A stretch of 64,000 nucleotides of DNA from Desulfarculus sp. (GCA_003605055.1 QZKP01000041.1:62001-126000); one strand, 5' to 3'; positions 30,704 through 40,427 are shown, numbered from the stretch's first letter. Notes: generated by a model from the letters alone, not told the origin. Program-made: numbers and translations.

Positions 30704-32704
30704 TTGGCCGCACAAACAAAGAAAATTGGCATCCAAAATGTGATCAAGGAAAGTGTGCTGGAGTGGCTGCTGCGCCAGAAAAAGGGACTGTTCAGTTATC
30801 CCCTGGAACTCGCGGTATGCCTGCTCTCCATCAGCCTGAGCGTTTACCACATGTACGTGGCCTACGCCGGCTCCCTGGAGGCCCACGCCTTCCGCTCCAC
30901 CCACCTGGCCTTCGTGCTGGTGCTGTGTTTCCTGCTGCGGCCCCTGGGCCGCCCGACCTGGAACGGACCCAAGAACGCCTGGTTCGGGGTGGACCTGCTG
31001 CTGGTGGGTCTGGTCATCGCCGTGCAGGTGTACACCTTGTGGGACCTGGATGCGTTCATCCTGCGCCAAGGCGACCTAACCGATTGGGATGTATACGCCG
31101 GCACGGTAATGATCTTTCTGCTCCTGGAGGCCACCCGGCGCGCGGTGGGCTGGGCCATGGTCTGCATCGCCGGCTTCTTTTTGTTGCAGACGGCGCTGTC
31201 GGACCACTTTTTCTGGATATTCTACGGCCCGCCCAGCTCCTGGTTCACCATGATCGACTATCTGTTCATGCGCGAAAACGGCATCTACTCCATCCCTTTG
31301 ATGGTGATGGCCACCTATATCTTTTTGTTCATCCTCTTCGGGGCCATCCTGGTGCGCTCCGGCGCCGGCCGCTTCTTCATCAACGTGGCCCTGGCCCTGA
31401 CCGGCTCGCGGGTGGGCGGCCCGGCCAAGGCCGCCGTGGTCAGCTCCTGCCTGATGGCCTCGGTTTCGGGCTCGGCGGTGGCCAACGTGGTCACCACCGG
31501 CAGTTTCACCATCCCCCTGATGAAGCGCATCGGCTACCGGCCCTATTTCGCCGGGGCGGTGGAGGCCTGCTCCTCCTCGGGCGGGCAGATCATGCCGCCG
31601 GTCATGGGCGCGGCCGCCTTCGTCATCGCCGAGTTTTTGAACAGGCCGTACCTTGAGGTGGCCCTGGCCAGCCTGTTCCCGGCGGTCATTTACTTTTTCT
31701 CCATCTTCGTGATGGTGCACTTCGAAGCCCGCAAGCGCGGTCTGAGCACCATCTCCGCGGCGGAGTTGCCCAGCCTCAAGGAGGAGCTAAAGCAGGGGGG
31801 CCACCTGTTCTTGTCCATCCTGGTGATCGTGGTGCTGATGGTCGCGGGCTACACCCCCATGTTCGCCGCCTTCTGGGCCATCATCTCCATCCTGGTGCTC
31901 AGCGCCCTGCGCAAGGAGACCCGCATGACCCCCGGGGACATCCTCAGCGCCTTGGAGGAGGGGGCCCGCATGGCGGTGTCGGTGTCGGTGGCCTGCGCGG
32001 CGGCCGGCGTCATCATCGGCTGCGTTTTCGTCTCGGGCCTGGGGCTTAAGTTCACCACCGTCATCGTCAGCCTGGCTGGCGGCAACCTTTGGATCGCCCT
32101 TATCCTGACCATGTTCGCCTCCCTGATCCTGGGCATGGGCCTGACCACCACCGCGGTGTACATCACCCTGGCGGCCCTGGTCATTCCGGCCCTGATCAAG
32201 ATGGGGGTGGTGCCCATGGCGGCCCATCTGTTCGCCTTCTACTTCGGCCTGGTCTCGGCCATCACCCCGCCGGTGGCCTTGGCTTCCTTCGCTGCGGCGG
32301 GCATCGCCAACTCCAACCCCATGCAGACCGGCTGGACCTCCATGCGGCTGGGCATAGCCAAATTTGTGCTGCCCTTCGTCTTCGTATTCGCACCGGGCCT
32401 GGTGTTCGTGGGCAGTTGGGATCAGATAATCCTGGCCATCATCGGCGGCTTTGCCGGCATCTACAGCCTGACCATCACCACCGAGGGCTGGCTGGTGGCC
32501 CGGGTGGGCTGGCCGCTGCGCATATTGATGGCCTTGACTGGGGTGATGTTCTTCGTGCCGGGGCTGGACCTGGCCCTGGGCGGCAGCCTCTTGAATCTGC
32601 CCCAGTGGCTCACCCAGGCCATAGCCTGGGTCGTCCTGGGCGTGGTCTACTTCATGCACCGGAACAAGTACCGTGACCTGTTGATTAAGGAGGCGGCGGC
32701 ATGA
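30704..32704 (+). CDS. TAXI-TRAP fused membrane permease (TRAP-QM fusion)
   Basis: A 666-residue polytopic protein with about 16-18 membrane helices: an N-terminal small (Q-like) domain fused to the large 12-helix M-like domain (DctM superfamily, PF06808). The large domain shows GSRVGGPAKAAVVSS, the SGGQIMPPVMGAAAF motif near residues 294-308 and the repeated GMGLTTTAVYI and SAITPPVALASFAAAG elements, typical of sodium-coupled substrate gates. The TTG at 30704 is chosen because AAGGAG lies seven bases upstream. The stop overlaps the next start (ATGA). Confidence 0.92.
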   Translation: MAAQTKKIGIQNVIKESVLEWLLRQKKGLFSYPLELAVCLLSISLSVYHMYVAYAGSLEAHAFRSTHLAFVLVLCFLLRPLGRPTWNGPKNAWFGVDLLLVGLVIAVQVYTLWDLDAFILRQGDLTDWDVYAGTVMIFLLLEATRRAVGWAMVCIAGFFLLQTALSDHFFWIFYGPPSSWFTMIDYLFMRENGIYSIPLMVMATYIFLFILFGAILVRSGAGRFFINVALALTGSRVGGPAKAAVVSSCLMASVSGSAVANVVTTGSFTIPLMKRIGYRPYFAGAVEACSSSGGQIMPPVMGAAAFVIAEFLNRPYLEVALASLFPAVIYFFSIFVMVHFEARKRGLSTISAAELPSLKEELKQGGHLFLSILVIVVLMVAGYTPMFAAFWAIISILVLSALRKETRMTPGDILSALEEGARMAVSVSVACAAAGVIIGCVFVSGLGLKFTTVIVSLAGGNLWIALILTMFASLILGMGLTTTAVYITLAALVIPALIKMGVVPMAAHLFAFYFGLVSAITPPVALASFAAAGIANSNPMQTGWTSMRLGIAKFVLPFVFVFAPGLVFVGSWDQIILAIIGGFAGIYSLTITTEGWLVARVGWPLRILMALTGVMFFVPGLDLALGGSLLNLPQWLTQAIAWVVLGVVYFMHRNKYRDLLIKEAAA

Positions 32705-32913
32705 GCAAAGAACGCTGGTTGCAATGGCTGCTGCTGGCCCTGACCGCGGGCCTGTTGCTTTTCCTGAAGTGGCTGCACTACGGGGTGACCCATTACAACA
32801 TCTTCCTGCTGATCCTCCTGGCCTGGACCCTGCTACTGCTGGTGGCCTTCCGCGCCCTGGGGGGTTCCCGCGCCGCCCAAAAGGACGAACCGGCCACGCC
32901 GAGTGAAGGCTGA
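32701..32913 (+). CDS. Small two-helix membrane protein
   Basis: Seventy residues: MSKERWLQ, two hydrophobic helices (about 8-22 and 33-50) and a polar charged C-terminus. It starts inside the permease stop codon (ATGA overlap, 32701-32704), so it is translationally coupled. No homologue is recognised; a subunit or stability factor of the TAXI permease is the simplest idea. A strong terminator follows 20 bases later. Confidence 0.7.
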   Translation: MSKERWLQWLLLALTAGLLLFLKWLHYGVTHYNIFLLILLAWTLLLLVAFRALGGSRAAQKDEPATPSEG

Positions 32914-32932
32914 GGACGCAGCCGGCAAAGAA

Positions 32933-32961
32933 AAGGGCGGCCGACACGGCCGCCCTTGATC
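32933..32961. terminator. Bidirectional intrinsic terminator
   Basis: An 11-bp perfect stem (32933-32943 with 32947-32957), three-base loop ACA, A-rich on the left and GATCTTTTC on the right. It ends the TAXI operon on the plus strand and could also stop the converging alcohol dehydrogenase message on the minus strand. Confidence 0.85.
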
Positions 32962-32977
32962 TTTTCCGGGGGGGCGG

Positions 32978-34078
32978 TTACAGGGAGGGGTCCAACACCA
33001 CCTTCAGCGGCATCTCCCCGGGCCTCTCGCCGCCCACCAGGCGCACCGCCTCCTCGGCCCGCTCCAGGGGGAAGCGCTGGGAGATCATCTGCTCCAGGGG
33101 GCAGGCGCCCCGCCGGGCGATGGCGATGGCCGCCTCCACGGACTCGAAATCCTGGGAGTAGGCCCCCTTAAGCCGCAGCTCATTGACCACCACCTTGTCC
33201 AGCGGCAGCGGCACCTCCACCCCCGCGCCGTACAGGCCCGGCAGCACCACCGTGGCCCCCAGGCCGGCCAGGGACAGGACCTGGCCCGCGCCCGAGGGAT
33301 GGCCGCTGACGTCCATGACCACCTCGGCCATCTTGCCCCCGGTGGCCTGGGAGAGGACTCGGGCCGGGTCCTCGCGGTCCGCGTCCACCACCAGATCCGC
33401 GCCGAAGCGCTGGGCCATTTCCAGGCGGGCGTGGTCGCGGGACTTACCCACCACCATGATGGGGCCGGCTCCGGACTCCTTGGCCACCACCGTGGCCGCC
33501 AGCCCCTGCTGGCCCGGCCCCACGATGGCCACGGCCTGGCCCACCTTCACCTGGCCGATGCGGCTGAGCCAGCGCACCGCGTTGCCCAGCACGGCGCCCA
33601 CCAGCACCGCCCTCTCCGGCGACATCTCCTCGCCGACCTTGTGCACCATGGCCCGCGGATGGATGTAGAGGTAATCGGCGTAGGCGCCGTAGAGGTGGGG
33701 CGGGTCCTGGCAGGAGACCATGGAGCCGTAGGTGTAGAAATTGGCGCACAGGGTATAGCGCCCGTCCCGGCAGGGGCCGCAGCGGCCGCAGCCGAAGGCG
33801 TACTCCACGATGACCCGGTCCCCCTCGCTGACCCCGTGGCGCCGCTTGGCCTGTGCGCCCATGGCCCACACCCGGCCCACGATCTCGTGCCCCATGATCA
33901 GGGGATAGGGACGCGGCGCCCGCGAGGCCTTGCCCCGGAATATGCCCGGGTCCGAGCCGCAGACGCCCACCAGCTCCACCTTGAGGATGCCGTCGTCCTC
34001 CCCCAGGGCGGGCAGGGGATAGCGGCGCATTTCCATGCGGCCGGGCTCGGTCACCACCATGGCTCTGGAATCGGTCAT
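32978..34078 (-). CDS. Zinc-dependent alcohol dehydrogenase (MDR superfamily)
   Basis: A 366-residue medium-chain dehydrogenase. Catalytic zinc ligands: Cys40 in GVCGSD and His64-Glu65 in MGHEIVG. Structural zinc: four Cys in GCGRCGPCRDGRYTLC (about 95-112). The cofactor loop is AIVGPGQQGLAAT rather than GxGxxG, with a GPGQQG variant. It is clearly paralogous to the enzyme at 57253-58350, sharing GSM(V/I)S(C/S)Q(D/N)PPHLYG and many other stretches. Standing alone and convergent with the TAXI operon, it diverges from the IclR gene and may oxidise a hydroxyacid or polyol; substrate unknown. Confidence 0.9.
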   Translation of the reverse strand: MTDSRAMVVTEPGRMEMRRYPLPALGEDDGILKVELVGVCGSDPGIFRGKASRAPRPYPLIMGHEIVGRVWAMGAQAKRRHGVSEGDRVIVEYAFGCGRCGPCRDGRYTLCANFYTYGSMVSCQDPPHLYGAYADYLYIHPRAMVHKVGEEMSPERAVLVGAVLGNAVRWLSRIGQVKVGQAVAIVGPGQQGLAATVVAKESGAGPIMVVGKSRDHARLEMAQRFGADLVVDADREDPARVLSQATGGKMAEVVMDVSGHPSGAGQVLSLAGLGATVVLPGLYGAGVEVPLPLDKVVVNELRLKGAYSQDFESVEAAIAIARRGACPLEQMISQRFPLERAEEAVRLVGGERPGEMPLKVVLDPSL

Positions 34079-34174
34079 AGCCTCTCCTCTACTGGAAAAC
34101 CTTGCCTGGGGAAGCGGTCCCCACTATAGACCAAACCCAAGGCCATTAGAAGCGCAGGCGCGGCCAAGAATCGC

Positions 34175-34224
34175 TTGACCCCCAAGCAAGCCCCACGTAT
34201 ATTGCAATACGCCGTTAATTAACG
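34175..34224 (+). promoter_or_regulatory. Promoter of the IclR/CoA operon with two palindromes
   Basis: TTGACC (34175-34180), 17-base spacer, TATATT (34198-34203). The palindrome TATTGCAATA (34200-34209) overlaps the -10 and a second, CGTTAATTAACG (34213-34224), lies over the expected start point. Both are well placed as operators for the IclR protein encoded from 34240. Confidence 0.6.
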
Positions 34225-34239
34225 TAAAGCGATAAATAC

Positions 34240-35058
34240 GTGTCCAGCCCTGAACTACATCCCCTTTTCATCAAGTCCCTTGCCAGAGGCCTATCGGTGC
34301 TGGAGGCTTTTTCCTCCCAACGTTCCCGCCTGACCCTCACCGAGCTGGCCCAGGCCACCGGCCTGAACCTGGCCGCGGTGCAGCGCTGCGCGCACACCCT
34401 GCTGGCCCTGGGCTATCTGCAGCGGGGGGAGCGCAAGGAATACTCCCTGGGCGGACGGGTGCTCTCCCTGGGCTATAGCTGCTTGCAGGGCTCGGAGCTG
34501 AGGAAGATGGCCGAGTCCCACTTGCGCCGCTTTTCCGAGCGGATCAAGGCCACGGTGAACCTGTCGGTGCTGGACGACACCGAGGTGCTGGTGCTGTTCC
34601 GCAACGAGGTGCAGCGCTTCTTCAAGTTCGACCTGCGGCCGGGCTCCAAGCTGCCCAGCTACTGCACCTCCATGGGCAAGGTGCTGCTGGCCTCCCTGCC
34701 CGAGCCGGAGCTCAGGGCGCGCATCGCGCGCATCAAGCTGGAGCGCATGACCCCCTACACCATCACCGACCCGCGTAAGCTGTTGCGGGAGGTGCTGCGG
34801 GTCAGGCGCCAAGGCATGGCCGAGAGCGATAAGGAGGCCTCACTGGCCTTGTATTCCCTGGCGGTGCCGCTGCTGGACCACCGGCGGGAGGTGGTGGCGG
34901 CGGTGAACATCTCCCTGCCCCTGGTCCAGAACGGCAAGCAGGCCAGCACCAGGCTGAGCCGCCTGTTGGTGGAGCAGGGCCGCAATCTTTCCTCCCTGCT
35001 GGGCTACGACGGGCCCTATCCCCTGATACCCGCCCAGGCGGCGGCAGAGGAGCGCTAG
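34240..35058 (+). CDS. IclR-family transcriptional regulator
   Basis: A 272-residue IclR-type regulator: winged helix (about residues 10-70, with LTLTELAQATGLNLAAVQRCAHTLLALGYL) and a GAF-like effector domain with SKLPSYCTSMGKVLLA near residues 137-152, the typical site before the effector pocket. Start is the GTG at 34240, only about 16 bases after the second palindrome. The CoA-ligase gene starts two bases after its stop, so regulator and pathway genes form one operon, probably autoregulated. Effectors in this family are usually aromatic or small carboxylic acids. Confidence 0.92.
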   Translation: MSSPELHPLFIKSLARGLSVLEAFSSQRSRLTLTELAQATGLNLAAVQRCAHTLLALGYLQRGERKEYSLGGRVLSLGYSCLQGSELRKMAESHLRRFSERIKATVNLSVLDDTEVLVLFRNEVQRFFKFDLRPGSKLPSYCTSMGKVLLASLPEPELRARIARIKLERMTPYTITDPRKLLREVLRVRRQGMAESDKEASLALYSLAVPLLDHRREVVAAVNISLPLVQNGKQASTRLSRLLVEQGRNLSSLLGYDGPYPLIPAQAAAEER

Positions 35059-35059
35059 C

Positions 35060-36646
35060 ATGCTGGTCAACATGGGCAGGGTATTCCGGCAGCACGTGCA
35101 GCGTTTTCCCGAGCGCGCGGCCCTGGTCAACGTGGAGCGCGGCCGCCGCTTCACCTACGCCCAGATGCACTTGCTTTCCAACCAGGTCAGCAACCTCCTG
35201 GCCGGCCGTTTCGGCCTGGGCGAGGGCGACTTCTACGCAACCATCCTGGAAAACGACAACATGGGGCTGTTCCACCCCTGGATGCTCAAGTGTCCGGTGG
35301 GCGCGGTATGGATCGACATCCGCGAGTTTCTGGGCCAGAAGCTGGTGCAACTGGATTACGTCCAGCCCCGCCTAGTCTTTTTGGAGGCCCATTTCCTGCC
35401 CCAGCTTTATCAGCCCCTGCGCGAGCGGGGCATGGCCATGGTCTGTATGGACCATCCCGGCCCGGAGTTCCCCGGCGTTCACGACTTCTGGCGCCTGGTG
35501 GAGCAGGCCTCGCCGGCCGAGGCGGCGGCCGAGTTCGTGGCCGACGACGCCGCGCGGCACATCAGCGTGCTGCGCTTCACCGGCGGCACCACCGGCCAGG
35601 CCAAGTGCGCCATGTACACCCTGTCCAACCTCTGGACCTGGGGCTGCAACCCGGCCCATTACATAGAGGCCTTTCCCTACGACCACCCCCGGGCCCTGCT
35701 GTTTTCGCCCTTGAACCACGCCGCTTCGGGCTCGGTGGTGATTCCCATCCACATCAAGGGCGGCGCGGTGGTCACCCTGAACAAGGCCGACCTGGAGCAG
35801 ATCGGGCAAGTGATGGCCGCCGAGAAGATCCAGATGATCTACACGGTGCCCACCGTGGCCTACCGCATGCTGGACGCGAAACTGCACCAGCGCTACGACC
35901 TGAGCAGCCTCAAGACCATCCGCTACGGCGCCGCCCCCATATCTCCGGCCAAGCTGGAGGCCTTGGTGGAGGCCTTCGGCCCCATCTTCGTGCACGGCTA
36001 CGGCTCCACCGAGTGCTGGCCCTCCTGCACCATCCTGGGCCGCGCCGAACACAGCCTGGAGCTGCCCGAGCAGATCCAGCGCCTGTCTTCCATCGGGCGG
36101 CCCTTCCCGGGCCAGGAGCTGATAATCTGCGACGAACAGGGCCGCGAGATGCCCGTCGGCGAGAGGGGCGAGTTGTGGATCCGCGGGGCCAACACCATCC
36201 AGGGCTATTACCGGGACCCGGAGCTGACCCGGCAGAACTTCTCCGCCGGCGGCTTCTGGAAGTCGGGGGACATCGGCTACGTGGATGGCCAGGGCTATGT
36301 TTACCTGGTGGACCGCAAAAAGGATATGATCATCAGCGGCGGCTACAACGTGTACGCCACGGAGGTGGAGAACTGCCTCAACAGCCACCCGGCCGTGCAG
36401 AACTCGGCCGTGGTGGGCCTGCCAGACGAGCAGTGGGGCGAGGCGGTCTGCGCGGTGGTGGTGCTCAACGAGGGCCAGCGGGCCCAGGCCGCGGAGCTGA
36501 TCGCCTATTGCAAGGAAAACCTGGCGCGCTACAAGGCGCCCAAGAAGCTGGAGATCGTCTCGGAACTGCCTCTGAGCCCGGCGGGCAAGGTGCTGCGCCG
36601 CCGGGTGCGGGAGCGGCTGCTAGGAAGCGGCCAAGGCTCCAACTGA
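35060..36646 (+). CDS. AMP-dependent acyl-CoA synthetase (ANL family)
   Basis: A 528-residue adenylating enzyme: P-loop RFTGGTTGQAK (about 173-183), A5 motif GYGSTECWPS, A7 SGDIGYVDGQGY, hinge DRKKDMIISGGYNVYATEVE and the C-terminal catalytic lysine in LSPAGKVLRR. It would convert a carboxylate to its CoA thioester with ATP giving AMP and PPi. The first gene after the IclR regulator, it should activate the substrate of the downstream dehydrogenase and thiolase. The acyl substrate cannot be assigned; FTGGTTG instead of TSGTTG marks a distinct subgroup. Confidence 0.92.
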   Translation: MLVNMGRVFRQHVQRFPERAALVNVERGRRFTYAQMHLLSNQVSNLLAGRFGLGEGDFYATILENDNMGLFHPWMLKCPVGAVWIDIREFLGQKLVQLDYVQPRLVFLEAHFLPQLYQPLRERGMAMVCMDHPGPEFPGVHDFWRLVEQASPAEAAAEFVADDAARHISVLRFTGGTTGQAKCAMYTLSNLWTWGCNPAHYIEAFPYDHPRALLFSPLNHAASGSVVIPIHIKGGAVVTLNKADLEQIGQVMAAEKIQMIYTVPTVAYRMLDAKLHQRYDLSSLKTIRYGAAPISPAKLEALVEAFGPIFVHGYGSTECWPSCTILGRAEHSLELPEQIQRLSSIGRPFPGQELIICDEQGREMPVGERGELWIRGANTIQGYYRDPELTRQNFSAGGFWKSGDIGYVDGQGYVYLVDRKKDMIISGGYNVYATEVENCLNSHPAVQNSAVVGLPDEQWGEAVCAVVVLNEGQRAQAAELIAYCKENLARYKAPKKLEIVSELPLSPAGKVLRRRVRERLLGSGQGSN

Positions 36647-36729
36647 GCGGGGTCTAGCGAAGCATCAGCGGGTGGTATTTAATAACGGCGTCCAGCGGGG
36701 GGCGCTAGAGCTTGTTAAGGAGCGAGGGA

Positions 36730-37614
36730 GTGGATATCAGGAAGGTGTTCATAGCGGGCTCCGGGCTCATGGGTTCGGGCATCGGCCAAGTCTGCGCCCA
36801 GGCGGGCCTGGGCGTGACGCTGTACGACGTTAACCAGCCAGCCCTGGAAAAGGCGCTCAAGAACATCGCCTGGTCCGTGGGCAAGTTCATTGAGAAGGGC
36901 CAGGTGCCCGGCACCTTGGGAGAGGTCATGGGCCGCGTGTCCACGGCCATCGACCTGGGCCCGGCCGCCGAGGCCGACCTGATCATCGAGGCGGTCTTCG
37001 AGGACCTGGAGGTCAAGCACCAGCTTTACCGGCAGTTGTGCCCCCAGGTTCCGGCCACCACGCTCATCGCCTCCAACACCAGCGCCATCCCCACTACCGA
37101 GTTGGCCGCGGCCGTGGAGAAACCCGAGCGCTTTCTGGGGCTGCACTTCTTCAGCCCGGTGCCCATGATGGCCGCGGTGGAGGTGATCCGGGGCATGGTA
37201 ACCAGCGAGGAGGCCTTCGCCGCCGGGGAGCAGTTCGTGCGGGCCATCGGCAAGGAGCCGATCATGGTGAAAAGGGACGTGGCCGGCTTCGTGATCAACC
37301 GCATCAACTTCATGGCCAACGTGGAGGCCATGCGGCTGGTGGAGGCGGGGGTGGCCACGGTGGAGGATATCGACAAGGGCCTGCGCCTGGCCAGCGGCCG
37401 CCGCATGGGCATCTTCGAGACCGGCGACATGGTGGGCCTGGACATCACCTACGGCGCCCTCACCGCGGCCTACAACGACACCAAGAACCCGGCCTTCGCC
37501 CCGCCCACCATCCTCAAGCGCAAGATCAGGGCCGGGCAGTTGGGCAAAAAGACCGGCGTGGGTTGGTATGAGTACGACGCCCAGGGCAACCGCCTGGGTC
37601 CGGCGAAAATCTGA
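36730..37614 (+). CDS. 3-hydroxyacyl-CoA dehydrogenase (3-hydroxybutyryl-CoA type)
   Basis: A 294-residue single-function dehydrogenase. The N-terminal Rossmann fold begins GSGLMGSGIGQVCAQAG, catalytic His lies in LHFFSPVPMM (about residue 140), Asn in IASNTSA, and the C-terminal helical domain includes VKRDVAGFVINRI. It oxidises a 3-hydroxyacyl-CoA with NAD. Start is the GTG at 36730, seven bases after AAGGAG; the frame extends to a TTG at 36712. Followed by thiolase, it provides the third step of beta-oxidation. Confidence 0.93.
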   Translation: MDIRKVFIAGSGLMGSGIGQVCAQAGLGVTLYDVNQPALEKALKNIAWSVGKFIEKGQVPGTLGEVMGRVSTAIDLGPAAEADLIIEAVFEDLEVKHQLYRQLCPQVPATTLIASNTSAIPTTELAAAVEKPERFLGLHFFSPVPMMAAVEVIRGMVTSEEAFAAGEQFVRAIGKEPIMVKRDVAGFVINRINFMANVEAMRLVEAGVATVEDIDKGLRLASGRRMGIFETGDMVGLDITYGALTAAYNDTKNPAFAPPTILKRKIRAGQLGKKTGVGWYEYDAQGNRLGPAKI

Positions 37615-37642
37615 ATCCTCTAGCCAAGGAAAGGGTGGCAAT

Positions 37643-38821
37643 ATGTCCGAGCCAGTCATCTTGAGCGCGGCGCGCACTCCGGTGGGCCGTTTCGGTGGCG
37701 CCCTCAAGCCCCTCACCGACCGCGAACTGGGCGCCCTGGTCATCAAGGAAGCCATGTCGCGGGCGGGCGTGCCGCCCGACCAGGTGGAGGAGGTGGTCTT
37801 CTCACAGCAGTACCGCACCGGCGTGCTGCCGGCCAACATGGCCCGGCCCATCGCCGTGGACGCGGGCATCCCCATTCCGGTGCCCGAATACACGGTGGCC
37901 AAGGCCTGCGGCGGCTCCATCAAGACCACCATGCTGGCGGCCCAGGCCATCAAGGCCGGCGACGCCCAGCTTTTGGTGGCCGGCGGGGTGGAGCACATGT
38001 CCAACGCGGCCTATCTGCTGCCTACCGGCCGCTGGGGCGCCCGCCTGGGCCACGCCCAGTTGCAGGACCAGTTGGTGCTTTACGATCCCATCAGCCAGAA
38101 CACTATGGGCCAGACCGCCGAGAACGTGGCCGAGAAGTACAAGATCAACCGGCGGGACCAAGACGCCTTCGCCTTCGCCAGCCAGCAAAAGGCGGCCGCG
38201 GCCCTGAAGGATAACCGCTTCGCCGAGCAGATCGTGCCGGTGCCCATCCCCCAGCGCAAGGGCGCGCCCAAGATGTTCAGCGTGGACGAGCACCCCCGGC
38301 CGGAGACCACCCTGGAGGGCCTGGCCCAGCTCAAGCCGGTGTTCAAGAAGGACGGCACGGTGACTGCGGGCAACTCCTCGGGCATGAACGACGCCTCGGC
38401 GGCCCTGGTGATCGCTTCGCGGCAGCGGGCAAAGGGCCTGGGGCTGAAGCCGCTGGTGTCCATCGTGGGCTACGCCTCGGTGGGCGTGGAGCCCTCGCTG
38501 ATGGGCATCGGCCCGGTGGACGCCACCAAGCTGGTGTTGCGAAAGACCGGTCTGGCCATCGAGGACCTGGACCTGGTCGAACTCAACGAGGCCTTTGCTT
38601 CCCAGTCCTTGGCCTGCATCCGCGAGCTGGGCCTGGACGAGTCCAAGGTCAACGTTAACGGCGGGGCCATCGCCCTGGGGCATCCCATCAGCGCCAGCGG
38701 GGCGGTGATCACCATTAAGCTGATCTACGAGATGAAGCGCCGCGGCGCGGAGCTGGGCCTGGCCACCATGTGCCTGGGCGGCGGCCAGGGCGTGGCCCTG
38801 GTGCTCCGGAACGAGGGCTAA
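37643..38821 (+). CDS. Thiolase (acetyl-CoA C-acyltransferase)
   Basis: A 392-residue thiolase with all catalytic elements: nucleophile Cys89 in [18 protein letters not shown], the His of GHPISASGA and the second Cys in [10 protein letters not shown]. It cleaves a 3-ketoacyl-CoA with CoA to acetyl-CoA and a shortened acyl-CoA. The spacing to the preceding dehydrogenase is 28 bases. The complete set CoA ligase, dehydrogenase, thiolase supports a short-chain acyl degradation pathway, though no acyl-CoA dehydrogenase or enoyl hydratase gene is in the operon. Confidence 0.94.
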   Translation: MSEPVILSAARTPVGRFGGALKPLTDRELGALVIKEAMSRAGVPPDQVEEVVFSQQYRTGVLPANMARPIAVDAGIPIPVPEYTVAKACGGSIKTTMLAAQAIKAGDAQLLVAGGVEHMSNAAYLLPTGRWGARLGHAQLQDQLVLYDPISQNTMGQTAENVAEKYKINRRDQDAFAFASQQKAAAALKDNRFAEQIVPVPIPQRKGAPKMFSVDEHPRPETTLEGLAQLKPVFKKDGTVTAGNSSGMNDASAALVIASRQRAKGLGLKPLVSIVGYASVGVEPSLMGIGPVDATKLVLRKTGLAIEDLDLVELNEAFASQSLACIRELGLDESKVNVNGGAIALGHPISASGAVITIKLIYEMKRRGAELGLATMCLGGGQGVALVLRNEG

Positions 38822-38874
38822 CCTCCGCGGACCCCGGCGCCTCTGCCGGGGGCCGCGTCATTTGCGAGGCCGCC

Positions 38875-40377
38875 GTGAATATAGCCGAGCTGCTTAGCAA
38901 GAGCGCCCAGCGCCGACCGGAGCACCCGGCCGTTATCTTCGCCGGTCAGAGCCTGACCTACGCCCAACTGAACCGTCGCTGCGACCAGATGGCCTGGGGG
39001 CTGCAGCAGGCCGGGCTGCGGCCGGGGGATGTCTGCGTGCTGATGATGCCCAACTCCCTGAGTTGGGTCATCGTCTATTACGCCCTGGCCAAGGTGGGTG
39101 CGGTGGTGCTGCCGGTGAACTTCCTCTACCGCAGCGAGGAACTGCGCCACATATTCGGCGACTCCGGGGCCCGGGCCTTCATCGGCCACGGCGAGCACCT
39201 GACCTACGCCGGCCCCTTGCTGGCGCAGATGCCGGTCATCGACCTGCGCATCGCCGAGGGCCAGGCGCCGGCGGGCTTCCGGCCCCTGAGCGAACTCTAC
39301 CAGGAACGGGGGCCTTTCCCGGCACACCCGGCCCAGGACGATGACACCTGGGCCATCATCTACACCAGCGGCACCACCGGCCTGGCCAAGGGCGCTATGC
39401 TCACCCACGGCAACCTGGCCAGCAACGCGATCACCGTGGGCGACATGCGCCACACCGAGCCCCAGGACGTGGTGCTGGGCGTGTTGCCCCTGTTTCACAT
39501 CTACGGCCAGACCAGCGCGCTGAACGCCGGGATACACCTGGGCCTGACCATCCGGCTGTGGGAGCACTTCGAGGCCTCGGAGGTGCGGGCGGCCATCGAG
39601 GAGCTGGAGAGCACCGTCTTTATCGGCGTGCCCACCATGTACAACCGCCTGGCCGAGCTGGCCGGGGAGAGGCCGCTGCGGCGCTCCTCCCTGCGCTTTG
39701 GCATCTCCGGCGGGGCCTCCCTGCCGGTGGAGGTGCTGCGCCGTTTTGAGGGGGCCTTTAGCACCACCATCTACGAGGGCTATGGCCTGACCGAGTGCTC
39801 GCCGGTGGCGGTGGAGAACCCCTACGGCCGGCGCACCAAGCCCGGCTCCATCGGCGTGCCCATCCCCGGTTTCAAGGCCAAGGTGGTGGACGACCAGGAC
39901 CAGGAGCTGCCCAGCGGCCGGGTAGGCGAGATCCTGGTCCAGGGGCCGGGGGTGATGAAGGGCTACCTGAACCAACCAGAGGCCACGGCCCTGGCCCTCA
40001 AAGGGGGCTGGCTGCACACCGGCGACCTGGGCCGGCGGGACGAGGACGGCTACCTGTACGTGGTGGACCGCAAGAAGGAGATGATCATCCGGGGCGGCTA
40101 CAACGTCTATCCCCGCGAGATCGAGGAGGTGCTCTATCAGCACCCGGCGGTGCTGGAGGCGGCGGTGCTGGGCGCGCCCCACCAGGACCTGGGCGAGGAG
40201 GTGGCCGCGGTGATCGCCCTGCGGCCGGGCGCGGCCGCCAGCGCCGAAGATCTGCGCGGCTTCGTCAAGGAGCGGGTGGCGCCCTACAAGTACCCCCGCA
40301 TCATCAACCTGGTGCCGGAGCTGCCCAAGACCAGCACCGGCAAGATTCTCAAGCGGGGCATAAAGGTGCAGGTTTAA
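38875..40377 (+). CDS. Long/medium-chain-type acyl-CoA synthetase (ANL family)
   Basis: A 500-residue ANL enzyme: IIYTSGTTGLAKGAMLTH P-loop (about 161-177), YEGYGLTECSP, TGDLGRRDEDGY, the hinge DRKKEMIIRGGYNVYPREIEE and catalytic Lys in KTSTGKILKR. GTG start at 38875 follows GCGAGGCC; the upstream open frame overlaps the thiolase gene in another frame and is rejected. A second ligase in the same operon suggests either two acids enter the pathway or one acts on a later intermediate. Confidence 0.9.
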   Translation: MNIAELLSKSAQRRPEHPAVIFAGQSLTYAQLNRRCDQMAWGLQQAGLRPGDVCVLMMPNSLSWVIVYYALAKVGAVVLPVNFLYRSEELRHIFGDSGARAFIGHGEHLTYAGPLLAQMPVIDLRIAEGQAPAGFRPLSELYQERGPFPAHPAQDDDTWAIIYTSGTTGLAKGAMLTHGNLASNAITVGDMRHTEPQDVVLGVLPLFHIYGQTSALNAGIHLGLTIRLWEHFEASEVRAAIEELESTVFIGVPTMYNRLAELAGERPLRRSSLRFGISGGASLPVEVLRRFEGAFSTTIYEGYGLTECSPVAVENPYGRRTKPGSIGVPIPGFKAKVVDDQDQELPSGRVGEILVQGPGVMKGYLNQPEATALALKGGWLHTGDLGRRDEDGYLYVVDRKKEMIIRGGYNVYPREIEEVLYQHPAVLEAAVLGAPHQDLGEEVAAVIALRPGAAASAEDLRGFVKERVAPYKYPRIINLVPELPKTSTGKILKRGIKVQV

Positions 40378-40427
40378 CGCCTGTGCGCCGCTGCTGAGCG
40401 GACATCTCGGCGGAAAGGATCGCCCAC

